In this document: in pieces, positions 1 through 6,219 of the stretch | Layout of the letters: the number at the start of each line of letters is the position of its first letter | Position numbering within the stretch: the first letter of the stretch is position 1 | Assembly (NCBI GenBank): GCA_030833025.1 | Contig: JAURHZ010000021.1 | Coordinates: forward strand, 1 to 15,888 | Origin: Armatimonadota bacterium | GTDB lineage: Bacteria; Armatimonadota; Armatimonadia; Armatimonadales; Armatimonadaceae | Length of the DNA stretch: 15,888 bases | Reading direction: 5' to 3' | Translations under genes and position numbers: made by a program | Notes under the pieces: model-generated | Databases searched by the model: none | What the model was told of the DNA's origin: nothing | The model's input: the letters and a program-made list of their open reading frames with translations, nothing else

Positions 1-294
1 GTCGAGCTCAAAAGTAGACTCATACTTCTGAATTTGCTCATCGGTGAGGATGTCATAGACAATTCTCTGCGATGTCTGTGGTGTGAAGGCCTCGTACGGT
101 GCCGTCAGGAGCTTGCCATCTACACGTAGTACTGGGGGTAGTCCAACGGTAATGTGCAGGTCGGATGCGCCCTTTGTGTCATGGACGAGGTGAAGAAGCT
201 CATCGATGTGTGCATCTTCGAGTGAACGGAGTCGCCCTCCGCCACCTTCCATACGTGCGGGTTGTGGTGTATCTGTAGGTCCAACAACTGACAT
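1..294 (-). CDS. pilT: Type IV pilus retraction ATPase PilT, N-terminal part (3' end outside window)
   Basis: Only the first 98 codons lie in the window; the gene runs off the left edge. PilT is the cytoplasmic hexameric ATPase that drives pilus retraction and twitching motility. The protein starts MSVVGPTDTPQ, has a short glycine-rich linker (EGGGG), then the PilT N-terminal domain: a helix with DELLHLVHDTKGASDLHIT and the diagnostic strand VGLPPVLRVDGKL at about residues 50-65, followed by a helix containing LTDEQIQKYE. The Walker motifs lie outside the window. A GGAGG ribosome site (plus-strand 306-310) sits 11 bases before the ATG, which supports this start. It lies directly downstream of pilB on the same strand, separated by a hairpin. 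A PilU paralogue cannot be excluded from the N-terminus alone, but the motor family is clear. Confidence 0.88.
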   Translation of the reverse strand, partial: MSVVGPTDTPQPARMEGGGGRLRSLEDAHIDELLHLVHDTKGASDLHITVGLPPVLRVDGKLLTAPYEAFTPQTSQRIVYDILTDEQIQKYESTFELD

Positions 295-315
295 TGCTCT
301 ACTTGCCTCCGTCTA

Positions 316-341
316 GAAAAGGGCCCGCACTGGGCGGGCCC
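316..341 (-). terminator. Terminator-like hairpin between pilB and pilT
   Basis: On the minus strand an 8-bp all-GC stem, GGGCCCGC paired with GCGGGCCC (plus 334-341 and 321-328), encloses a 5-base loop and is followed by TTTT. This looks like a short rho-independent terminator. It lies 20 bases after the pilB stop and about 10 bases before the pilT ribosome site. The T tract is short, so partial termination or an RNA-stability role is as likely as full termination. Confidence 0.6.
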
Positions 342-361
342 GGAAAATGAATCTACAGGGC

Positions 362-2128
362 TTAGTGACCTGCAGTAAAGACCACGCGGGCGACTTCCTT
401 AGGCGTCGTGGCTCCCATGAGAATCTTGTCCAAGCCATCCTCACGCATTTCGCGGTAGCCATTACGTGATGCTGCCTCTTTGAGGTCAACAAGCGTTGCA
501 CGGCGCACGACGAGCTCTGAACACTCATCGTTCATCGTCATCAGCTCGTGTACACCCGAGCGACCCTTATATCCTGTACCGCCACAGACATCACATCCTC
601 GGCCACGTTTGAGGGTGACAGCTTTGTTCGGATCTGATTGGTCGTAGTGGAATGATGCCAGCGTTGCGGCAATCTCTTGGTATTCCTCAGTACAGTTTGC
701 ACAGTTGGTACGGCAAAGACGTTGCGCAAGAATTCCAATCAGGGTCGCTGAGATAAGGAAGGGCTCAACACCCATGTCTGCGAGACGCAGGGTAGCCGAT
801 GGGGCATCGTTGGTGTGGAGTGTTGAAAGCACTAAGTGACCCGTAAGTGCCGACTCGATCGCGATGTCAGCGGTTTCAAGGTCACGCATTTCTCCAACCA
901 TGATGATGTCAGGGTCCTGGCGGAGGAAGCAGCGCAGTGCGCTACCAAAGTTTAAGCCAGCCTTTTTATTAATCTGGACCTGAGTAACACCCGTCAGTTC
1001 GTACTCAACTGGGTCTTCGACGGTAACGATGTTTACATCAGCTACGTTCAGCTTGTTGAGAATGGAATAAAGCGTCGTTGTCTTACCGGAACCAGTCGGT
1101 CCAGTAACAATAAACATTCCGTTTGGCTGTGCCACCAGCGATTCAATCGTCGCTTGGATGTGGTTTTGGAAGCCGAGGCGACCAAGACCAATCTGCGTGG
1201 ACGATTTGTCGAGAATACGCATAACGATTTTCTCGCCATAGAGCGATGGCAGACAGGACACACGCATGTCGTAGTCTTTGTTTGTATGGCGAAGCGCAAT
1301 ACGACCATCCTGAGGGACGCGTCGCTCAGCGATGTTCATTTCAGCCATAATCTTACAACGCGCGATGACTGGTCCCTGCAAAAGCTTTGGAACAGGCATG
1401 ATTTCGCGGAGAACGCCATCGATGCGGTACCGGACACGTACATTACGGCGGTTTGGCTCGATGTGGATATCAGAAGCGCCCGTGTCAATGGCCTGCACGA
1501 GGATTGCATTGACAAGGCGAACAACAGGAGCCTTGTCGGCATCCTCTTCACCCGCGCCATCTTCTTCGGCGACTGCGTTACGACCTACGGATGCTTCTGT
1601 CATCAGACCCTGGAGGGAGCTGAGGTTCAGCGCATCCATACCCTTGCCACCACCGGATGTCACACCACCCGTCGTAACAACGGTTGCTGGAGCGGCAGAA
1701 ACAGTGCCAGCATAGTTGGACTTGATCGCGGAAGCAATGTCACCCGGGGCAGCGGCCACGGCACGGACATTTAGCTTCGACGCGACACGGATGTCATCCA
1801 CCGCCACAATATTGCGCGGATCAACCATGGCCACGTAAAGCACATTTTCCTGCTTGCGGACAGGGATAGCATTGTGCTTTTCAACAATCGCCTGAGGGAC
1901 AACGTTTAATGCGGATGACTCAGGCTTGTGCTTATTGAGGTCGACAAAGGGTAGACCCTCGGATGTTGCCCAGGCCGCGTATATATCCGTTTCGACAGCG
2001 AAACCTTTGTCTGTCAAAAACTTACGAACGTCACCACCTGCGGCACGGGCCTGATCTGCTTGTTCAGCAGTTATCAGACGCTTCTCCAACAGGATGTCGA
2101 CAACCGACTTCTTCGCCGTCATTGCCAT
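362..2128 (-). CDS. pilB: Type IV pilus extension ATPase PilB (GspE/PulE family)
   Basis: This 588-residue protein is the cytoplasmic ATPase that powers pilus assembly; the length is normal for PilB. An MshEN/GspE N-terminal domain occupies about residues 5-140, followed by a Gly/Ala/Thr-rich linker and the N2 domain (ASDIHIEP, 218-225). The ATPase core shows Walker A GPTGSGKTT at 343-351, the Asp box EDPVEY at 371-376, Walker B DIIMVGEMRD at 407-416 and the His box GHLVLSTLHTND at 430-441. A zinc-binding cysteine cluster follows: C476/C479 and C512/C515, with an extra C472. The start ATG is preceded by GAGGG 10 bases away; a second ATG two codons later is possible. It is divergent from iscR. 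The next gene, pilT, makes this a motor pair. A type II secretion GspE is the alternative, but the pilT neighbour argues for pili. Confidence 0.93.
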   Translation of the reverse strand: MAMTAKKSVVDILLEKRLITAEQADQARAAGGDVRKFLTDKGFAVETDIYAAWATSEGLPFVDLNKHKPESSALNVVPQAIVEKHNAIPVRKQENVLYVAMVDPRNIVAVDDIRVASKLNVRAVAAAPGDIASAIKSNYAGTVSAAPATVVTTGGVTSGGGKGMDALNLSSLQGLMTEASVGRNAVAEEDGAGEEDADKAPVVRLVNAILVQAIDTGASDIHIEPNRRNVRVRYRIDGVLREIMPVPKLLQGPVIARCKIMAEMNIAERRVPQDGRIALRHTNKDYDMRVSCLPSLYGEKIVMRILDKSSTQIGLGRLGFQNHIQATIESLVAQPNGMFIVTGPTGSGKTTTLYSILNKLNVADVNIVTVEDPVEYELTGVTQVQINKKAGLNFGSALRCFLRQDPDIIMVGEMRDLETADIAIESALTGHLVLSTLHTNDAPSATLRLADMGVEPFLISATLIGILAQRLCRTNCANCTEEYQEIAATLASFHYDQSDPNKAVTLKRGRGCDVCGGTGYKGRSGVHELMTMNDECSELVVRRATLVDLKEAASRNGYREMREDGLDKILMGATTPKEVARVVFTAGH

Positions 2129-2274
2129 ACGTGCATATCCCTCTTCTGGGCCATCGGTTCAAACCGCAAGGCCAGTGCACAATGCCGCTTACCGCACAAA
2201 CTATACAAGCACCTGTTCGCCAAATGGTTACCCAAAGACGCAGGCGGCGCAATCGCACGGTCTGATGCGTCCAA

Positions 2275-2304
2275 AGTATAGCACGGGGCAGATTTTAGGT
2301 GCAA
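2275..2304 (-). promoter_or_regulatory. Candidate pilB promoter (extended -10)
   Basis: The minus strand reads TGCTATACT, a TGn-extended -10 element whose TATACT hexamer differs from TATAAT at one base (plus 2275-2280). A weak -35, TTGCAC, lies 18 bases upstream (plus 2299-2304). It would give a leader of about 140 bases before the pilB start. This rests only on consensus matching. Confidence 0.4.
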
Positions 2305-2412
2305 ATAACAGGCATCCAAATTCGTGACTTCCAGCCTCTCTAATTTCGAACTGCCTGCTCTTCGTCGTTGATGAAATACCAATCCCAACCGGGTAATATA
2401 CGGATGAAAACA

Positions 2413-2439
2413 GTCGGTGATTCAAGCGGTCGGTGATTC
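2413..2439 (+). repeat. 11-bp direct repeat upstream of iscR, possible operator
   Basis: The sequence GTCGGTGATTC occurs at 2413-2423 and again at 2429-2439, a 16-base period. It sits between a TAATAT -10-like element and the iscR ribosome site, where a bound repressor would block transcription. The first copy, extended left as CAGTCGGTGAT, partly resembles one half of the E. coli IscR type 1 site (YAGTCRRSTAT). That fits autoregulation by IscR, but the other half-site is poor. Confidence 0.4.
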
Positions 2440-2466
2440 GGTTGGGGTTATCCAAGGATTCGGGCA

Positions 2467-2952
2467 ATGTTTACCTTCACAAAGAAAGCAGATTACGCAC
2501 TACTCGCGCTGTCATTTCTGGCATCCAGGCCGGACGGTGAGCGCGTAGGACCCGCCCGTATCGCTGCGCACTATGAGATTCCTGTGGAGATGCTAGCAAA
2601 GGTCATGCAGACGCTCGCGAAAGCGGGACTTGTCGATGGTATGGCTGGACCCACCGGTGGCTACCGCCTCACACGTACCCCTGTCAATATTTCCGTGCGG
2701 TCGGTTGTCGAAGCTGTCGATGGCCCTCTTGCAATCGCGCAGTGCTGGGAGACAAGCGGTGGCTGTCCACAGTCATCCAAGTGTCACCTGCGTGGTCCAC
2801 TCGCGCGGATTCAAAGTGAGCTCGCACGGCTCCTCGCTGAAACATCGCTTGCCGATGTGATGCGAACCGATTACACCCATCTCGGCGACCGCTATGCCGA
2901 CTCAACAATGCTAAGCCTTGCCCCTGTGGCGGGCGCGAATTCCAACCTATGA
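2467..2952 (+). CDS. iscR: Rrf2-family Fe-S sensing regulator IscR
   Basis: This 161-residue protein is a winged-helix Rrf2 regulator, first gene of the Fe-S assembly operon. The N-terminus (FTKKADYALLALSFLA) and helix-turn-helix with the recognition segment EIPVEMLAKVMQTLAKAGLV (38-57) and wing GPTGGYRLTR (61-70) are typical. Three cysteines at C93, C100 and C106 plus H107 match the [2Fe-2S] ligand set of E. coli IscR (C92, C98, C104, H107), although the first spacing is one residue longer. IscR represses isc genes when its cluster is loaded and is derepressed in Fe-S demand. The start is supported by AAGGA 8 bases upstream. iscS begins 10 bases after its stop. A generic Rrf2 regulator of another stress is possible, but the context makes IscR by far the best call. 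Confidence 0.9.
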   Translation: MFTFTKKADYALLALSFLASRPDGERVGPARIAAHYEIPVEMLAKVMQTLAKAGLVDGMAGPTGGYRLTRTPVNISVRSVVEAVDGPLAIAQCWETSGGCPQSSKCHLRGPLARIQSELARLLAETSLADVMRTDYTHLGDRYADSTMLSLAPVAGANSNL

Positions 2953-2962
2953 AAGCAAACCA

Positions 2963-4183
2963 ATGAGCGTAACCCTGCCTATCTACCTCGATAACAACGC
3001 AACCACACGGACAGACCCTCGGGTCGTCGATGCCATCATTCCCTACTTCAGCAATGCATATGGAAATGCAGCATCCAAGTCTCACCCATTTGGATGGGTC
3101 GCCGAAGAAGCCGTTGACAAGGCACGTGCTCAGGTGGCATCCCTGATCGGGGCTGACCCACGTGAGATCGTGTTCACCAGTGGCGCAACCGAATCGAACA
3201 ACTTGGCCATCAAAGGCATCGCAGAAATGTATGCCGAAAAAGGCGATCACATCATTACGGTTGTGACTGAGCACAAGGCGGTTCTTGATACTTGCAAGCA
3301 CCTCGAAGCATCCGGTAAGTCGGTCACGTACCTTGAAGTGGATGCATCCGGTCTCATCGATCTCGATGCACTCAAGGCCGCGATTACAGACAAGACGATT
3401 CTCATCTCTGTGATGGCTGCGAATAACGAAATCGGCGTTCTTCAGCCTATCCGTGAGATTGGTGCCATCTGTAAAGAGCGTGGAATCATTTTCCACACCG
3501 ATGCCACGCAGGCTGTCGGCAAGATTCCTTTCAACGTCGAAGACCTCGGTGTTGACTTGGCATCCTTTACCGCACACAAAATGTATGGTCCAAAGGGAAT
3601 CGGAGCTCTCTATGTGCGGCGCCGTGCGCCTCGTGTTCGCCTCTCTGCACAAATCGATGGCGGCGGGCATGAGCGTGGATTCCGATCAGGAACGCTCAAT
3701 GTCACAGGTATCGTCGGGTTTGGTGAGGCTGCAGCACTGTGCGAAGCGGAGATGGCAGCCGATGCTGCTCGTTTGCAAGCTCTGCGCGACGCAATGGAAG
3801 CGCGCTTGCTCGCTGAAATCCCTGAGTGCCAAGTCAATGGCAACCGCGAACATCGCTTACCTGGCCTACTAAACATCTCGTTCGGCTTTGTCGAAGGGGA
3901 GAGCCTTTTGATGGGACTCTGTGATGTCGCATTGTCATCCGGTTCCGCTTGTACAAGCGCATCGCTTGAGCCTTCCTACGTGCTGAAGGCGCTTGGGGTC
4001 GGTGATGAGCTTGCGCACAGCTCGCTTCGCTTTGGTCTTGGTCGCTTTACGTTGCCCGAAGAAGTGGAATGGGTGACCGAAAAGGTTATCTCCGAAGTTG
4101 CGCGTCTCCGTGAGATGTCACCCCTCTGGGAGCTTCACCTCGAAGGTGTAGACCTCTCAACCGTTCAGTGGCAACCACACTAG
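2963..4183 (+). CDS. iscS: Cysteine desulfurase IscS (NifS family, group I)
   Basis: This PLP enzyme takes sulfur from L-cysteine, giving alanine and an enzyme persulfide that is passed to IscU. With the ATG at 2963 the protein is 406 residues and starts MSVTLPIYLDNNATTR, as the family does. H104 (TEHKAVLD) and D180 (HTDATQAVG) contact the cofactor, and K206 in SFTAHKMYGPKG forms the Schiff base; these numbers are the same as in E. coli IscS. The mobile loop carries the catalytic cysteine C330 in LSSGSACTSASLEPSYV, the group I form. An in-frame TTG at 2918 would add 15 residues overlapping iscR and is not preferred. It lies between iscR and iscU. NifS is a naming alternative, but no nitrogen-fixation gene is nearby. 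Confidence 0.96.
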   Translation: MSVTLPIYLDNNATTRTDPRVVDAIIPYFSNAYGNAASKSHPFGWVAEEAVDKARAQVASLIGADPREIVFTSGATESNNLAIKGIAEMYAEKGDHIITVVTEHKAVLDTCKHLEASGKSVTYLEVDASGLIDLDALKAAITDKTILISVMAANNEIGVLQPIREIGAICKERGIIFHTDATQAVGKIPFNVEDLGVDLASFTAHKMYGPKGIGALYVRRRAPRVRLSAQIDGGGHERGFRSGTLNVTGIVGFGEAAALCEAEMAADAARLQALRDAMEARLLAEIPECQVNGNREHRLPGLLNISFGFVEGESLLMGLCDVALSSGSACTSASLEPSYVLKALGVGDELAHSSLRFGLGRFTLPEEVEWVTEKVISEVARLREMSPLWELHLEGVDLSTVQWQPH

Positions 4184-4231
4184 TTGCTTTTCGACCCATC
4201 GACGAATACGAAACCATAAGGAAAATAGAAA

Positions 4232-4621
4232 ATGCCATACAGTGATAAGGTCCTCGACCACTACAACAATCCACGCAACGTCGGCTCATTTGACAAGTCC
4301 GATACAACCGTCGGTACCGGCATCGTTGGTGCACCTGAGTGCGGTGACGTCATGAAGCTGCAACTGAAGATCAACGCGGATGGCGTTATCGAAGATGCGA
4401 AGTTTAAGACGTTTGGCTGTGGATCCGCGATCGCATCCTCAAGCCTCGCAACTGAACTCGTCAAAGGCAAGACCCTTGAAGAGGCTTTGCAGCTCCAGAA
4501 CACGGACATCGTCGAAGAGCTTGCACTCCCACCAGTAAAGATTCACTGCTCCGTTCTCGCCGAGGATGCGATCAAAGCAGCAATCGCTGACTACCGCCAA
4601 AAGAATGGCATCGCTGAGTAA
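4232..4621 (+). CDS. iscU: Fe-S cluster scaffold protein IscU
   Basis: This 129-residue protein is the scaffold on which [2Fe-2S] and [4Fe-4S] clusters are built before delivery. It is full length and shows all assembly residues: C37 and D39 (PECGDVM), C63 (FGCGSAIASSS), H105 and C106 (HCSVLAEDA). The motif LPPVK at 99-103, which the specialised Hsp70 HscA binds in E. coli, is intact. The ATG has AAGGA 9 bases upstream (4218-4222). It follows iscS after 48 bases, and iscA starts 2 bases after its stop, so the two are probably translationally coupled. Very secure assignment. Confidence 0.96.
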   Translation: MPYSDKVLDHYNNPRNVGSFDKSDTTVGTGIVGAPECGDVMKLQLKINADGVIEDAKFKTFGCGSAIASSSLATELVKGKTLEEALQLQNTDIVEELALPPVKIHCSVLAEDAIKAAIADYRQKNGIAE

Positions 4622-4623
4622 CT

Positions 4624-4980
4624 ATGGAAACCGCCGTTGCTGATGCCCCTGTCGTTCTGACGGAACGCGCTGTGAAGCAAGTCCTTCGTCAGAAAGAACG
4701 CCTTGGAAAACAGGGACAGTTCCTCCGCCTCGGTGTTCGAGGCGGGGGCTGCTCCGGTCTTTCGTACGTCATCGATTGGGAAACTGATCCAGATGAGGAA
4801 TTCGATGCCATGTATACGCAAGATGGCGTCGAGTTCGTGATTGACATTAAGAGCGCAAAGTACCTTCAGGGCAGCGTTCTCGATTTCGACATCAAAAACC
4901 TGATGGAAGGTGGTTTCACCTTTCAGAATCCTCTGGCGGTCCGCTCCTGTGGCTGTGGAACATCGTTTACTCTCAAGTGA
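4624..4980 (+). CDS. iscA: A-type Fe-S carrier protein IscA
   Basis: This 118-residue protein belongs to the A-type carriers (HesB/IscA/SufA/ErpA), which hold and transfer Fe-S clusters. The three conserved cysteines are C43 in VRGGGCSGLSY and C109/C111 in the C-terminal SCGCGTSF. The first ten residues are a short acidic extension compared with E. coli IscA. It starts 2 bases after iscU and its stop overlaps the GTG start of the next gene. Sequence alone does not separate IscA from ErpA or SufA; the name follows from operon position. Confidence 0.92.
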   Translation: METAVADAPVVLTERAVKQVLRQKERLGKQGQFLRLGVRGGGCSGLSYVIDWETDPDEEFDAMYTQDGVEFVIDIKSAKYLQGSVLDFDIKNLMEGGFTFQNPLAVRSCGCGTSFTLK

Positions 4981-5525
4981 ACATCACCTTTCCCAGCCCT
5001 CAGGATGACTGCTTCACCATTCTTGGTGTTCCTGTCAATGCGCCAGCCGATGCCGTCCGTGCAGCGGCTCGGCGCTTGACGCTCAAATATCACCCCGACA
5101 GATTTGCTTCTGCGAGTCATGACATTCAGGCGGATGCTGAACTTGCAAGTATGTTGGTTTCGGATGCCGAAAAGCGCCTATCCGATGCCTTTTCGCGGGC
5201 TACGTATATCCTGAAGCAAACCTTCAATGTGCAGCTGCACGACCTCCGGCATCAGCAACCTCCAGCCGACCTGTTTGCGCGCATCCTTGAAACGCAGGAA
5301 GCGTTGCTTGATATCCAGATGGGGGAACCGGCTGACCGGGCTACTCTTACACTAGAGCTTGCAGCCTACAAAGCCGACCTCATGGAATGTGAAGACAAAC
5401 TTTGGGCTGTTTTTGGCCGCATGTTTGCTGGTGAAACAGTCACCGCAGATGACATCGCAGCGCCACTGATGCTCCATGGCTACCTGGTTCGCGTCACAAA
5501 TGGAATCACAGCTGCATTAGCCTGA
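4977..5525 (+). CDS. hscB: Fe-S biogenesis J-domain co-chaperone HscB
   Basis: This 182-residue protein carries an N-terminal J-domain with the HPD motif at 39-41 (KYHPDRF), needed to stimulate the ATPase of an Hsp70 partner. After it comes a helix like the HscB core (RATYILKQ) and then QPPADLFARILETQEALLDIQ (about 94-114), the region resembling the HscB C-terminal bundle that binds IscU. Length matches HscB (about 170 residues), not the longer DnaJ, and there is no Gly/Phe or zinc region. Translation starts at GTG, overlapping the iscA stop by four bases (GTGA), so coupling is likely. HscB normally works with HscA; no hscA follows here, so the partner must be encoded elsewhere, or DnaK serves. 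Confidence 0.85.
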   Translation: MNITFPSPQDDCFTILGVPVNAPADAVRAAARRLTLKYHPDRFASASHDIQADAELASMLVSDAEKRLSDAFSRATYILKQTFNVQLHDLRHQQPPADLFARILETQEALLDIQMGEPADRATLTLELAAYKADLMECEDKLWAVFGRMFAGETVTADDIAAPLMLHGYLVRVTNGITAALA

Positions 5526-5559
5526 TGTTGTCCACTTGGCTTGCCGACAATCACCCGGT

Positions 5560-6219
5560 ATGAACCTGCTTAAATCTGCTGGTGGGCTGATTGTCCCGAT
5601 GATTCTGTTCATTGGGCTTAATGTCATCGAAGGCAAGCTCCCCGCAAACATCTATCCGCTTGCGTACATCGCCAAAATTGTACTCGTGCTCTTTGCACTT
5701 GGAGTCACGGTAAAGTCGTGGCAACCAGAGCTGTCAATATCGCGAAAAGCACTCATCACCGGCGCTCTCTTCGGAGTGGTAGGCATTGGACTCTGGATTG
5801 GCATCGAGCAGATCCCGTATCCGCACATCGGCAGCCGGGGAAGCTTCAACCCGTTCACTTCCATCCCGGATGCCAGCCTCAGAATCCTATGGATTGTTGT
5901 CCGCTTTATAGGGCTTGCCGCGGTGGTTCCGCTGATCGAGGAGCTATTCTGGCGCGGTTTTCTCGTCCGCTACATCGACAATATGGATGACTACCGCAAG
6001 GTCATCGCTGGAAACCACTCGTGGATTGCCACGGGTGTTGTTACCGCTGCGTTTACATCCATACACCCTGAATGGCTGGCAGCGGTCGCTTACGCATTAC
6101 TAACAGACCAGCTTCTGCGACGCACCAAATCTGTCGGGGCGTGTGTGGTGATGCACGCTGTGACGAACCTCTTACTTGGAATTTACGTGGTTGCTACGAA
6201 ATCTTGGCATCTTTGGTAA
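5560..6219 (+). CDS. CPBP/CAAX-type intramembrane metalloprotease
   Basis: This predicted 219-residue membrane protein has hydrophobic segments at about residues 8-22, 34-51, 64-82, 108-124, 155-166 and 196-212. It carries the CPBP (Abi/CAAX protease) signature: EE at 127-128 with R132 in LIEELFWRGF, H169 in TSIHPEW, and H199/N203 in VMHAVTN, the presumed metal ligands of Rce1-like proteases. The ELFWRGFLVR wording resembles the CAAX-related proteins linked to exosortase systems, but no PEP-CTERM gene is in view. The ATG at 5560 is chosen; a TTG at 5536 would add eight residues, and neither has a clear ribosome site. It follows hscB by 34 bases and may be in the isc transcript. Its 3' end overlaps the convergent methyltransferase by 26 bases. 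Substrate unknown. Confidence 0.85.
   Translation: MNLLKSAGGLIVPMILFIGLNVIEGKLPANIYPLAYIAKIVLVLFALGVTVKSWQPELSISRKALITGALFGVVGIGLWIGIEQIPYPHIGSRGSFNPFTSIPDASLRILWIVVRFIGLAAVVPLIEELFWRGFLVRYIDNMDDYRKVIAGNHSWIATGVVTAAFTSIHPEWLAAVAYALLTDQLLRRTKSVGACVVMHAVTNLLLGIYVVATKSWHLW

Larger units (their letters stand above)
2129..2466. promoter_or_regulatory. Divergent intergenic region between pilB and iscR
   Basis: These 338 bases hold no convincing gene; the short open frames here overlap in all directions and lack ribosome sites or recognisable products. The region should carry the promoters for both flanking operons. A good extended -10 candidate for pilB is present on the minus strand, and a TAATAT -10-like hexamer (2394-2399), an 11-bp direct repeat and an AAGGA ribosome site (2454-2458) lie on the iscR side. 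I see no riboswitch, terminator or RNA gene in it. Confidence 0.6.

Noticed and set aside
1154..1774. Plus-strand open frame of 206 codons antisense to pilB
   Set aside because: It covers the conserved PilB N2 and linker region in reverse and has low-complexity, non-family protein sequence.
2918..2962. Upstream TTG start for IscS
   Set aside because: It would overlap iscR by 35 bases and add residues not seen in the family; the ATG at 2963 gives the canonical N-terminus and active-site numbering equal to E. coli IscS.
2684..3670. Long minus-strand open frame (328 codons) across iscR and iscS
   Set aside because: It lies antisense to two fully conserved genes, its product resembles no family and has no start context; it is a mirror of the codon bias of iscS.
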